This document shows, one piece after another, positions 33,184-41,829 of a stretch of DNA of 51,144 nt. The DNA is from an uncultured Bacteroidota bacterium (GTDB taxonomy: Bacteria; Bacteroidota; Bacteroidia; Flavobacteriales; Flavobacteriaceae), in contig CACKBA010000010.1 in assembly GCA_902598295.1 (NCBI GenBank), positions 1-51,144 of the forward strand, in the 5' to 3' direction. Both the position numbers and the translations under genes were made by a program. Numbering within the stretch: position 1 is the stretch's first letter; each line of letters opens with the position of its first letter. The notes under the pieces are model-generated. The model had not been told where the DNA came from, did not search any database, and saw nothing but the letters and a program-made list of their open reading frames with translations.

Positions 33184-34092
33184 TTATTTAAGATGTTTTT
33201 TAAAAAAAGACCAAATTTCTTCACTGGCACTTATGTCCATATTTCCCCATGCACCTGGCCAAGTATGTCCACCACCATGAATAGTATATAGCCATACTTC
33301 ATTCGATTGGTTCTCATTATAGTTTTTTTCTAATATAACATATGAATTATCATTTTGATTAACATTTGCAATTTGTACAATCTCTTTTTTATCACATGAA
33401 TTTAAATCTGACCAATATTCAATTATTTTATTTATTTCAGGTGCACCACCCCAACCTCCAGCGGTTGACATTGATCCATCCATGGGGACGACATAATCAA
33501 CGGTTCCTGAAATCTGCAATATAGGTATGGGTTTATCTGGGTTACAATTTCCCCAATCATAACCACTCATTGTGCCTGTGACACTCGCAATTCCATTAAA
33601 AATATTTGATTTGTTACAGGCTAGTGTATAACTCATAAATCCTCCATTAGACATTCCACCTACAAATGTATTTTCTTTACTCAAATCATGTTCACCCTGC
33701 AAAAAAGTTGCAAGTTTTGATAAGAAGTCAGCATCATTTACATTACTCATTTGTTTAAGGTTTGCATTCCAGTGTGTACTATTGGTGTAATAATTTACAG
33801 AACCTTGAGGATAACAAACTGCAAACCCATTTCTGTTAGCAATATCATTCATTTGAGAGTATCTCATGATATTTTTAGAATTACTTCCATATCCATGTAA
33901 TACAAAAATGAGTGGTGCACCTTTTCGAAGATTGTTGGGTTTATAAAGCGTGTAATTCCTATTAATTCCGTCGTGATTAAATAAATAATCTACTGGATAT
34001 GAAATTTCAATTTGATTATTCTCAATCTCATCAATTGTTTCACATGAATATGTAAAAAGAACTATGAGTATTAATTTAAAGAAATATCTCAA
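33184..34092 (-). CDS. Lipoprotein alpha/beta-hydrolase, LpqC/PHB-depolymerase-like esterase
   Basis: A 302-aa exported esterase. Residues 1-17 are a lipoprotein signal (LFTYSC, lipidated C17). The oxyanion region is LIFVLHGYGSN, the nucleophile S148 lies in GGMSNGG, the acid is probably the Asp of ISGTVDYVVP and the histidine is in HGGGHTWPG. This is the layout of COG3509 (poly(3-hydroxybutyrate) depolymerase/feruloyl esterase-like), which removes ester groups from polymers or glycans. It sits between two Gfo/Idh-fold genes in a catabolic operon, so deacylation of a glycan is likelier than PHB breakdown. It starts 9 bases after the upstream oxidoreductase gene. Confidence 0.85.
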   Translation of the reverse strand: MRYFFKLILIVLFTYSCETIDEIENNQIEISYPVDYLFNHDGINRNYTLYKPNNLRKGAPLIFVLHGYGSNSKNIMRYSQMNDIANRNGFAVCYPQGSVNYYTNSTHWNANLKQMSNVNDADFLSKLATFLQGEHDLSKENTFVGGMSNGGFMSYTLACNKSNIFNGIASVTGTMSGYDWGNCNPDKPIPILQISGTVDYVVPMDGSMSTAGGWGGAPEINKIIEYWSDLNSCDKKEIVQIANVNQNDNSYVILEKNYNENQSNEVWLYTIHGGGHTWPGAWGNMDISASEEIWSFFKKHLK

Positions 34093-34101
34093 AATAATTG
34101 A

Positions 34102-35394
34102 TTAGTAAGAACCCGGTTTGGGTATTTTATAGATTCCATTAGAATCGGGAAGTGTAGGCGGATTTGAATTCCAACTTAAATCCTTAGGAATCATGTTGTC
34201 ATCTGCATTCATTGCATCGTCCCAATGAATAACTTTTCCTGTATACGTAGCCATTCTTCCCATGATGGATGTTAATGTCGCTTTTGCTCCGTTTTCTCCA
34301 TCATTAATATAATTTCCATTTCTTATAGTTTTGAACAATTCATTATGTTCAATTTGGTAGGGACTTTCATCACCCCTTTGATTGTACTCAAACAATGTAT
34401 CACCATTGTGGCTTTTTATTATGGCGTTCCCATTTCCACTTATTTCTAAAACTCCTTTTGTTCCAATAATTGTTTCATTAACTTGTCTGTGTGTATTTGG
34501 CTGATGCCTACATTGACTAGAAACTATTGCACCACTTTTGTATTTGAATTCAACATAATGATGATCGAATATTTCCCCAAACTTCTTATCTGTTCTAATT
34601 TCTCGTCCACCCATTCCTTGTGCCGTTTGAGGGTATTCATTTAAAAACCAATTTGCCACATCTAAATTATGAATGTGTTGTTCACATATGTGATCACCGC
34701 AAAGCCAATTAAAATAATACCAGTTTCTCATCTGATACTCCATTTCAGTTTGATTTATTTCTCTTTCTTTAACCCAGACTCCTGCACTATTCCACCTAAC
34801 ATGAGCAGAAATTATCTTTCCAATAATACCGCGATCAATTTGTTTTTTTGCACTTAAATAACTTTTTTGATAACGCCTTTGCAAACCAACCACAACATTC
34901 AAATTTTTTTCTTTTGCTATTCTAGCAGAATTTAAAACTTGCCGAACACCATTAGCATCTGTTGCAACAGGCTTTTCCATAAATACATGTTTGTTTTTAT
35001 TTATTGCATACTCAAAATGAGCAGGTCTAAATCCAGGTGGACTTGCCAAGATAACTACATCAGATTTATCAATTGCTTTTTTATACGCATTGAAACCAAC
35101 AAACTTATTTTTTTCTTTGATATTGATTTCCATTTCACTGCCGAACTCATCTTTTATTGCATTTAGGCTTATATCCAAGCGATCTCTAAAAGCATCCGCC
35201 AGAGCAACAAGTTCGACATTATTATCGGCTTTTAAAGCTTGAACAGCAGCTCCAGTTCCTCTACCTCCACAACCAACAACAGCGATCTTGAGTTTCTTTT
35301 GATTAGGTTTTTTTGATTTAAAAGTTAGTTTTGGGAGTACAAAACCTCCGGCAATTAACGATGAACTTTTTAAAAAGGATCTTCTGCGAAACAT
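34102..35394 (-). CDS. Gfo/Idh/MocA-family oxidoreductase, Tat-exported
   Basis: A 430-aa dehydrogenase-fold protein. MFRRRSFLKSSSLIAGGFVLP is a twin-arginine signal. The dinucleotide-binding motif is IAVVGCGGRGTGAA (37-50), and the catalytic-type EKP is intact (140-142 in FMEKPVATD), unlike in the GH109 protein two genes downstream. The C-terminal half has WYYFNWLCGDHICEQHIHN and VEFKYKSGAIVSSQCRHQPN, typical of the secreted Bacteroidota branch. It probably oxidises a sugar or sugar-derived group in the periplasm. It lies in the operon between the SUMF1-domain gene and the esterase gene. Confidence 0.9.
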   Translation of the reverse strand: MFRRRSFLKSSSLIAGGFVLPKLTFKSKKPNQKKLKIAVVGCGGRGTGAAVQALKADNNVELVALADAFRDRLDISLNAIKDEFGSEMEINIKEKNKFVGFNAYKKAIDKSDVVILASPPGFRPAHFEYAINKNKHVFMEKPVATDANGVRQVLNSARIAKEKNLNVVVGLQRRYQKSYLSAKKQIDRGIIGKIISAHVRWNSAGVWVKEREINQTEMEYQMRNWYYFNWLCGDHICEQHIHNLDVANWFLNEYPQTAQGMGGREIRTDKKFGEIFDHHYVEFKYKSGAIVSSQCRHQPNTHRQVNETIIGTKGVLEISGNGNAIIKSHNGDTLFEYNQRGDESPYQIEHNELFKTIRNGNYINDGENGAKATLTSIMGRMATYTGKVIHWDDAMNADDNMIPKDLSWNSNPPTLPDSNGIYKIPKPGSY

Positions 35395-35413
35395 CCCCTT
35401 AATTTAGTGAATT

Positions 35414-36385
35414 TTAATTAATCCAATACTTAATTTTATCTTCTTCATTTGGTGTTTCCAATGGTCTTACGATTCTAAAACCTAAGAATTGAGCATCTGT
35501 ATGCCACCACCTACTTCTTGGGATTTGTGGATCTTGTTTTTTCCACTCTTTATTCGATGAAAACCTTGAAGCACTTCTGAGTCTGTAATCCGGATTCATA
35601 AATGAACCTCCTTTAACTACTCTCGGATATAGTTTCATTGCATAATTGTAAGGGTTGTATAAAATAGTATCGGATTGATTTAAGTATGCTTTTGAATTAT
35701 ACTGATCCAGTGTCCATTCAGATACATTTCCGTGCATATCATATAACCCAAAATTATTTGGCTTTTTTGTTCCAACTTTTTGATATTTACCACCACTATT
35801 TTTACTATACCAAGCATATTCATCCAGACTCTCTGATTTTTCATCAAAATGATATGGACCAACAGAACCTGCTCTGCAGGCATATTCCCATTCGGCTTCT
35901 GTTGGAAGTCGGTAATAGTTACCTGTCATTGCGGATAACCATTCACAGAATTTTGATGCAGAAAGTTGTGTCATTGAAATTGCAGGATAACCATCTGTAC
36001 CCATCCCAAAACTCATTTCAACATATGGCGTAGTGGCTGAACTTACTCCATCCACATCAACATCAACCTCATTATTCACATTTCTAATTTGATTTTTATC
36101 AATTTCTCGATCCATGTAGAGTTGAAACAAATTCCAGGTTGTCTCATGTTTGGCCATCCAAAAAGAATCAACAACAACTTTTCTTTGGGGTCCTTCATCA
36201 GCTAACCTATTTTTTTCATTAATAGGACTCCCCATTTTAAATTCTCCACCAGGGATTGCTACCATTTCTATAGTTACACTAGTGCCGGGTATTTTCTGAG
36301 AATATTCTACAAAAGTTTCTTGAGAATTAATATTGATAGCCAAAAAAACAATCGAAAATCTGATAATTAAAATCAATTTATTCAT
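35414..36385 (-). CDS. Exported SUMF1/FGE-fold protein lacking the catalytic cysteines
   Basis: A 323-aa protein with a Sec signal (1-21, ending NINSQ). The SUMF1 domain runs from MVAIPGGEFKMGSP to GFRIVRP, with all landmark motifs: FWMAKHETTWNLF, YYRLPTEAEWEYACRAG, GLYDMHGNVSEWTLD and VVKGGSF. At the place where formylglycine-generating enzyme has its two copper cysteines this protein reads GGSFMNPDYRLRSASRFSS, with no cysteine. It therefore cannot be a normal FGE and is more likely a binding or structural SUMF1 protein. Its start overlaps the symporter gene by 8 bases, so it belongs to the same operon. Confidence 0.9.
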   Translation of the reverse strand: MNKLILIIRFSIVFLAININSQETFVEYSQKIPGTSVTIEMVAIPGGEFKMGSPINEKNRLADEGPQRKVVVDSFWMAKHETTWNLFQLYMDREIDKNQIRNVNNEVDVDVDGVSSATTPYVEMSFGMGTDGYPAISMTQLSASKFCEWLSAMTGNYYRLPTEAEWEYACRAGSVGPYHFDEKSESLDEYAWYSKNSGGKYQKVGTKKPNNFGLYDMHGNVSEWTLDQYNSKAYLNQSDTILYNPYNYAMKLYPRVVKGGSFMNPDYRLRSASRFSSNKEWKKQDPQIPRSRWWHTDAQFLGFRIVRPLETPNEEDKIKYWIN

Positions 36386-38075
36386 CGGGTGTTCTTAAAT
36401 TTTCAACAAGTTTTTTAATTTGATTTGGTGGTTCTTTTGTTAAACTGGATATTAAAATTGAGACAAAAAAGTTTAAGATCATCGCTATTGTACCAAAACC
36501 CTCAGGTGAAACGCCTATAAACCAATCTTCTTGATTACCACCTCCAAACCATCCAAACTTAAATTTTAACATGTAATATAGCATTGAGGAAATTCCAACT
36601 ATCATTCCACTTATTGCTCCTTCTTTATTCATTCTTTTGTAAAAAATTCCCAATACAATTGCCGGAAAAAAAGAAGCTGCCGCTAAACCAAATGCAAGCG
36701 CAACTGTAGCAGCAACAAAATCAGGCGGATTTATGCCAAAGTAACCCGCTAGAAGAACTGCAAAAAAAGCCGATATTCTAGCTGCAATTAATTCTCCTTT
36801 TTCTGAAATATCCTCTTTTAAAATTTTTCTTCTAACTAGTTTTGGGCTTATAATTTTTTTTATCAAGTCGTGGGAAATTGATGATGAAATAACCAATAGT
36901 AGCCCAGCTGCTGTAGAAAGAGCTGCTGCTAAAGCACCTGCTGCAAGTAATGCAATCACCCAATTTGGTAACTGAGCAATTTCTGGATTTGCCATTACCA
37001 TAATATCTTTATCAATGGTTAACTCATTTAACTTCTCATCTCCTAAATATTGAATAGTACCATCTTCATTTTTGTCATTAAACTTTAAAAGTTCCGTTTC
37101 TTCCCACTTTTTAAACCAAGATGGCATATCAGAATAATTTTTATCTGAAACAGTTTCAATTAAATTTGTTCTGGCAAAAACTGCAATTGCAGGAGCTGTT
37201 GTATAAAGTATAGCAATAAATAAAAGAGCCCATCCAGCAGATTTTCTTGCATCACTAACTTTTTTTACAGTAAAAAATCTAACTATTACATGAGGTAAAC
37301 CAGCAGTCCCAATCATTAACGCAGCAGTTATAAAAAATACATCAATTTTTGACTTTTCACCCGATGTATATTCACTAAAACCTAATTCTTTATGTAATCC
37401 ATTTAACTTATCGAGGAGATAAACTCCATCTTGCGTTTCAGATCCAAAACCAAGTTGAGGAATTGGATTTCCAGTCATTTGTATTGATATAAAAATTGCG
37501 GGCACCATGAATGCAAAAATTAACACACAATATTGAGCAACTTGTGTATAGGTTATTCCTTTCATACCACCCAAAATTGCATAAAACAAAACAATACCCA
37601 TTCCGATAAAAACTCCATTGTTTATATCAACCTCTAGATATCTTGAAAAGACAATACCAACCCCTCTCATTTGACCAGCTACATAAGTGAATGAGACAAC
37701 AAGAGCACAAAAAATTGCAACAGTTCTTGCAGCATTTGAATAATAGCGATCACCAATAAAATCAGGTACTGTAAATTTTCCAAATTTTCTTAAATAAGGT
37801 GCTAGCAATAGAGCAAGTAAAACGTAACCACCTGTCCAACCCATCAAATAAACTGAACCATCGTAGCCAACAAATGAGATGATTCCTGCCATTGAAATGA
37901 ATGATGCTGCACTCATCCAATCAGCGGCTGTTGCCATACCGTTAGCGATTGGATTCACTCCTTTTCCCGCAATGTAGAACTCACTTGTCGAGTTAGTTTT
38001 CGACCATATCGCAATTCCAATATATAAAGCGAAAGTAAGCCCAATAATTATCCATATTGATAGCTGAAGTGTCAT
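36378..38075 (-). CDS. Sodium:solute symporter, ActP/VC_2705-like large subunit
   Basis: A 565-aa inner-membrane transporter of the SSS family with about 13 hydrophobic segments. Characteristic pieces are EFYIAGKGVNPIANGMATAAD, MSAASFISMAGIISF and the long TGEKSK/DKNYSD hydrophilic inserts seen in acetate-type carriers. Directly upstream, 8 bases away, is a DUF4212 small membrane protein; that pairing marks the VC_2705 subfamily. The likely cargo is a small carboxylate, but the neighbouring sugar genes leave room for another substrate. Confidence 0.93.
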   Translation of the reverse strand: MTLQLSIWIIIGLTFALYIGIAIWSKTNSTSEFYIAGKGVNPIANGMATAADWMSAASFISMAGIISFVGYDGSVYLMGWTGGYVLLALLLAPYLRKFGKFTVPDFIGDRYYSNAARTVAIFCALVVSFTYVAGQMRGVGIVFSRYLEVDINNGVFIGMGIVLFYAILGGMKGITYTQVAQYCVLIFAFMVPAIFISIQMTGNPIPQLGFGSETQDGVYLLDKLNGLHKELGFSEYTSGEKSKIDVFFITAALMIGTAGLPHVIVRFFTVKKVSDARKSAGWALLFIAILYTTAPAIAVFARTNLIETVSDKNYSDMPSWFKKWEETELLKFNDKNEDGTIQYLGDEKLNELTIDKDIMVMANPEIAQLPNWVIALLAAGALAAALSTAAGLLLVISSSISHDLIKKIISPKLVRRKILKEDISEKGELIAARISAFFAVLLAGYFGINPPDFVAATVALAFGLAAASFFPAIVLGIFYKRMNKEGAISGMIVGISSMLYYMLKFKFGWFGGGNQEDWFIGVSPEGFGTIAMILNFFVSILISSLTKEPPNQIKKLVENLRTPDE

Positions 38076-38083
38076 ATAAGACG

Positions 38084-38329
38084 TTAAGATTTAAACTCTT
38101 TATCAAGCTTATTCATCAAATAGATATAAATAAAAATGAGTATTACAAAAGTGTAAATTGAACCTTGTTGAGCAAACCAAAAACCTAATTTAAAACCAAA
38201 AAATTCAATTAAGTTTAGCTGATTGACAAGTAATATTCCAAATCCAAATGAAACAATAAACCAAATTGATAGCAGAACTATTAAATAGTTTAGGTTCTTT
38301 TTCCAGTACAGTTTGTTTTTATCTTTCAA
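38084..38329 (-). CDS. DUF4212 small membrane subunit of the sodium symporter
   Basis: An 81-aa inner-membrane protein with two hydrophobic segments (about 14-35 and 50-72). The YWKKNLNYLIVLLSIWFIVSF opening and GFKLGFWFAQQGSIYTFV core are the DUF4212 signature, a small partner always found before a VC_2705-type symporter. It is the first gene of the operon 38329-31804, and its start is 87 bases from the divergent FGE-like gene. Confidence 0.93.
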   Translation of the reverse strand: MKDKNKLYWKKNLNYLIVLLSIWFIVSFGFGILLVNQLNLIEFFGFKLGFWFAQQGSIYTFVILIFIYIYLMNKLDKEFKS

Positions 38330-38416
38330 CTTAATTACTTGTCAAAATAATAATACTTAAATTAAAATCTAAACTTTTAGAAAATAATTTAGATAATGTT
38401 TTGTTAAATTTAATCA

Positions 38417-39433
38417 ATGAATTTCAAAATTATATCTTGTTTATTTCTAACATTAGTATTTTTTATTTCTTGCAAGAAAGAATTAAAGACAAATCAAGTT
38501 TCTAAAGATGGAATGGTTTTTATTAAAGGTGGTACTTTTTTAATGGGAGGTGGCGATGATGAATCCAGAGAGGATGAATTCCCCTCTCACGTTGTTGAAG
38601 TGAGTTCTTTTTGGATGGATATAAGTGAAGTAACTAATAAACAATTTAAAAAATTTGTTGATGAAACAGGATATGTTACTACTGCTGAAAGGATGATAAA
38701 CTGGGATGAAATTAAAGAATTTGTTCCTCCAGGCACACCAAAACCTCACGATAGTTTATTGGAACCTGCATCACTTGTCTTTAAAGAGATTAAAACTGAT
38801 AATTTACAAAATTATAGTAATTGGTGGTCCCTAGTAAGAAATGCCAATTGGAAACAACCTTTTGGTCCAGGAAGTGATATTTTAAATAAAGATGATTATC
38901 CGGTTGTTCATGTAAGTTGGGAAGATGCAGTTGCATATTGTAATTGGTCAGGAAAAAGATTGCCCACCGAAGCTGAGTTTGAATATGCAATTAGATCAGG
39001 AAAAAAAAATACAAAATATAGTTGGGGTAATGAGGGGATTGAAGAAAATCAATTTAAGGCCAATAGTTGGAATGGAAATTTTCCTTCTTTAAATACTACT
39101 AAAGATAAATTCTATTATTCTGCTCCCGTAGGTTCGTTTTCCCCAAACGATTATGGTATTTATGATCTTGCAGGTAATGTTTGGGAATGGTGCTCAGATT
39201 GGTATCATTCAAATTATTACTCAATGATTGCTGATAAAAATATAAAAGATCCAAAAGGACCTGAATCTAGTTATGATCCTATGGAGCCATTTAGTGAAAA
39301 AAAAGTTATAAGGGGGGGGAGTTTCTTATGTAATGATTCTTATTGCAGTGGATACAGAAATTCTGCAAGGATGAAAACTACCCCTGATTCAAGTTCGTTG
39401 CATACTGGTTTTAGAACTGTTGTGAGTGACTAA
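38417..39433 (+). CDS. Formylglycine-generating-enzyme-like lipoprotein with intact cysteine pair
   Basis: A 338-aa SUMF1-domain protein. Residues 1-19 form a lipoprotein signal (LVFFISC, lipidated C19). The domain runs from MVFIKGGTFLMGGG to the end. The active-site block RGGSFLCNDSYCSGYRNSAR has C305 and C310 at the positions of the two copper-binding cysteines of human FGE (C336/C341), and TPDSS follows. It should therefore oxidise a sulfatase cysteine to formylglycine, but outside the cytoplasm, which is unusual. A Cys-type sulfatase lipoprotein is encoded 2.4 kb downstream. It is divergent from the symporter operon and is closed by the terminator at 39439-39474. Confidence 0.9.
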   Translation: MNFKIISCLFLTLVFFISCKKELKTNQVSKDGMVFIKGGTFLMGGGDDESREDEFPSHVVEVSSFWMDISEVTNKQFKKFVDETGYVTTAERMINWDEIKEFVPPGTPKPHDSLLEPASLVFKEIKTDNLQNYSNWWSLVRNANWKQPFGPGSDILNKDDYPVVHVSWEDAVAYCNWSGKRLPTEAEFEYAIRSGKKNTKYSWGNEGIEENQFKANSWNGNFPSLNTTKDKFYYSAPVGSFSPNDYGIYDLAGNVWEWCSDWYHSNYYSMIADKNIKDPKGPESSYDPMEPFSEKKVIRGGSFLCNDSYCSGYRNSARMKTTPDSSSLHTGFRTVVSD

Positions 39434-39438
39434 AAAGA

Positions 39439-39474
39439 AAAATGCTCGCACATTTGAGATTGTGCGAGCATTTT
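39439..39474. terminator. Strong bidirectional terminator
   Basis: AAAATGCTCGCACA (39439-39452) and TGTGCGAGCATTTT (39461-39474) form a perfect 14-base stem with an 8-base loop. T tracts follow on both strands. It ends the FGE-like gene (plus) and lies beyond the GHMP kinase gene (minus), so it serves both. Confidence 0.9.
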
Positions 39475-39555
39475 AAAACAACAACTAACCAAAAAATATT
39501 ATTACTTTCTGTATTATTTAAATTACATGAATCGTGCCAAACTTTTTTTTAAGTA

Positions 39556-40461
39556 TTATTTTATCATCTCATTAAAACTATACGAAATATCAAACCCCTT
39601 TTTTTTAAAATAATTTTTAAGGTTATTTTGTCCACAAGCAAGCACAAAATCGCCTCCCCAAGCACCCAAACTTTTTACAGATCCATTAAAATCTTTGAAA
39701 AGTAAATTCTTTACTGTCTCCTTCTTTATTTTATTAGAAATAATTGATTCGTGTTTTTCAATTAAATAGTTAAAATCGTCAATTTTTTTACACTTTAAAA
39801 TCTGATTTGTAATCTTACTAATTGAACGAATTTCATCATCTTCAATTCTTATTTTTTTAAATTTTTCAACCTCTTCTGCGCTACTTTGTTTTTTATTAAG
39901 AAAAACAAAGAGTAAATTTTTTGAGAAAGGCGGATTAAAATTCACTTCTTTGTAGCATGGTTTTTTATCATTAACAGAAAAAATTATTGGTTTTGATATT
40001 TTTGTTGATGCAATATCAGCACCACTGCTATTTGTAACATATTCTGAAACTTCAAATGAATCTAACCCAAAATAATTTGATAAATTATTTATTAGTATTG
40101 CAGAGGAACCAAGTCCCCAGTTTCGGTTAAAATCCATCCTGGTTTTAATATTTATTCCAGAATTATTTTCAAATAGTTTTGGTTTTTTTTTTGCTACAAA
40201 ATCTAAAATTTTTTTTAAAAAAATTTTTTCTTTAGTTTCATTGCCTCTAATTGCAAGATTAGGCAGATTAAACTCTGCAGAGAACCATTTGTTGTTATTT
40301 TGATCGTAACTTTCCCACAAAACTAAAGCTTCCTCATTCAATCTTGATACAGTCATGTCCTGAAAAAATTTAGTTGGCAACAGTAATGATTTTGCCCCAT
40401 GCAGAACAAAGTATTCACCTGTAATCATCAACTTACCGTGGCTTTTGAATACTTCAACCAT
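39556..40461 (-). CDS. GYDIA-family GHMP kinase (mevalonate-pathway kinase)
   Basis: A 301-aa small-molecule kinase. The N-terminus KSHGKLMITGEYFVLHGAKS is the GHMP opening, the phosphate-binding loop is GLGSSAILI (116-124), and SSGADIAST carries the catalytic-type aspartate of mevalonate kinases. The C-terminal glycine motif is SLGAWGGDF. The family named GYDIA is found in Bacteroidota beside HMG-CoA reductase, as here, where the two genes overlap by 8 bases. It probably phosphorylates mevalonate or phosphomevalonate in isoprenoid synthesis; which step is not settled by sequence. Confidence 0.88.
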   Translation of the reverse strand: MVEVFKSHGKLMITGEYFVLHGAKSLLLPTKFFQDMTVSRLNEEALVLWESYDQNNNKWFSAEFNLPNLAIRGNETKEKIFLKKILDFVAKKKPKLFENNSGINIKTRMDFNRNWGLGSSAILINNLSNYFGLDSFEVSEYVTNSSGADIASTKISKPIIFSVNDKKPCYKEVNFNPPFSKNLLFVFLNKKQSSAEEVEKFKKIRIEDDEIRSISKITNQILKCKKIDDFNYLIEKHESIISNKIKKETVKNLLFKDFNGSVKSLGAWGGDFVLACGQNNLKNYFKKKGFDISYSFNEMIK

Positions 40462-41758
40462 TTCTAATTTCTTTCAATTTATTTTTTACTAGACTATGGC
40501 TTACGACCTTATCATCGAAAAATTTAATAAGTTTTAATCTTTCATCATCATCAGTATCGAGCATATTTAAAATATTTGATAAATGCATTTTCATGTGACC
40601 TTTTTGAATTCCTGTGGTGATGAGAGATTTTATGGCAGCAAAGTTTTGAGCCAAACCTGAAACTGCAATTATTTTCATCAGGTCTTTAGCATTCGGATTA
40701 CCTAATAGTTTGAGAGACCAATTAACAAGGGGATGTAATTTTGTTAATCCTCCAACTGTGCCTATTGATATTGGAAGTTCAATCCAGTATTTGAATTTAT
40801 TTTTATTTATTTCAACATGAGTCAAACTTTTATACTGTCCATCTTTTGATGCGTATGAATGTGCGCAAGCCTCAACCGCTCTAAAATCATTACCAGTAGC
40901 TATTACAACTGAATCTACTCCATTCATAATACCCTTATTGTGAGTCACCGCTCTTGATGTATCTTTCTCAGCAATTTTAATGGCGGTCTTAAATTTTTTA
41001 GCAAACAAGTTGGAATCTGCGATATCTTTATCACTTAAATCATTTATTTCGCACTCAACTTCCGCAATAACTTTACAATTTGGAGTGTAATTGGACAAAA
41101 TAGACATGATAATTTCTAAATTATTATCATTAAATCTTGGTTCAGAGTTAAATTCGATTTCCAATGTTTTGGAAAACTGTTCTAAACAAGAATTTATAAA
41201 ATTTGCACCCATCGAATCAGCAGTTTCAAATTCAGCATTTAATTTATAATAATTTTCAATTTCTTTAGTTTTATCAAGAACACTCAATGATATTATTCCA
41301 CCTCCTCTTTTTTTCATATTGGCAGTTATATCATCGCAACTAAACATCAATTTTTCCTTAATCTTATCGAAAAATTTAAAAAACTCTTTTTTATTTCCAT
41401 CAAATAAAAAATGAACTTGCCCTGTTTTTTTTGTTCCAATTATCCGTGTTTTAAATCCACCTCGTTTATACCAAAATTTTGCTGAATTACATGCAGCAGC
41501 AACAACAGAACTTTCTTCAACCACCATTGGCAATATGAAATCCTTTCCATCAATTAAAAAATTTGGTGCAACACCTAGCGGTAATAGAAAATTTGATAAA
41601 GTATTTTCTGAAAAATCATCATGAATTTTTTGAAGGTCTGAGTTGCTTAAGTGATATTGTTCAAGCAGTTTTTTAGATTCAACATCATCAACGAATAACT
41701 TGTCTACTACCCAATTAATTTTTTCCTTTTTAGTTAACTTTGAGAAACCACTTTTCAT
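40454..41758 (-). CDS. mvaA: Hydroxymethylglutaryl-CoA reductase, class II
   Basis: A 434-aa enzyme interconverting HMG-CoA and mevalonate. Class II features: the N-terminal ENTLSNFLLPLGVAPNFLID (51-70), the catalytic glutamate in PMVVEESSVVAAA, the lysine in THNKGIMNGVD, the aspartate in IATGNDFRAVEA, and the histidine in KGHMKMHL. Class II was first known from degradative bacteria but serves isoprenoid synthesis in many Bacteroidota, and the coupled GYDIA kinase supports a biosynthetic role here. There is no membrane anchor. Confidence 0.95.
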   Translation of the reverse strand: MKSGFSKLTKKEKINWVVDKLFVDDVESKKLLEQYHLSNSDLQKIHDDFSENTLSNFLLPLGVAPNFLIDGKDFILPMVVEESSVVAAACNSAKFWYKRGGFKTRIIGTKKTGQVHFLFDGNKKEFFKFFDKIKEKLMFSCDDITANMKKRGGGIISLSVLDKTKEIENYYKLNAEFETADSMGANFINSCLEQFSKTLEIEFNSEPRFNDNNLEIIMSILSNYTPNCKVIAEVECEINDLSDKDIADSNLFAKKFKTAIKIAEKDTSRAVTHNKGIMNGVDSVVIATGNDFRAVEACAHSYASKDGQYKSLTHVEINKNKFKYWIELPISIGTVGGLTKLHPLVNWSLKLLGNPNAKDLMKIIAVSGLAQNFAAIKSLITTGIQKGHMKMHLSNILNMLDTDDDERLKLIKFFDDKVVSHSLVKNKLKEIRNG

Positions 41759-41829
41759 TATAATCGTAAAGATAACTATTGTAAGATTTTTAATTTATAA
41801 ACTTACTTATTATATTTTAGAGGCAATTA

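Noticed and set aside
35686-36033. 115-codon plus-strand frame within the SUMF1-domain gene
   Set aside because: Antisense shadow; composition (many His and Tyr) reflects the reverse of the SUMF1 codons.
35414-36385. Sulfatase-maturing FGE activity for this SUMF1 protein
   Set aside because: Both catalytic cysteines are absent; the gene at 38417 has them instead.
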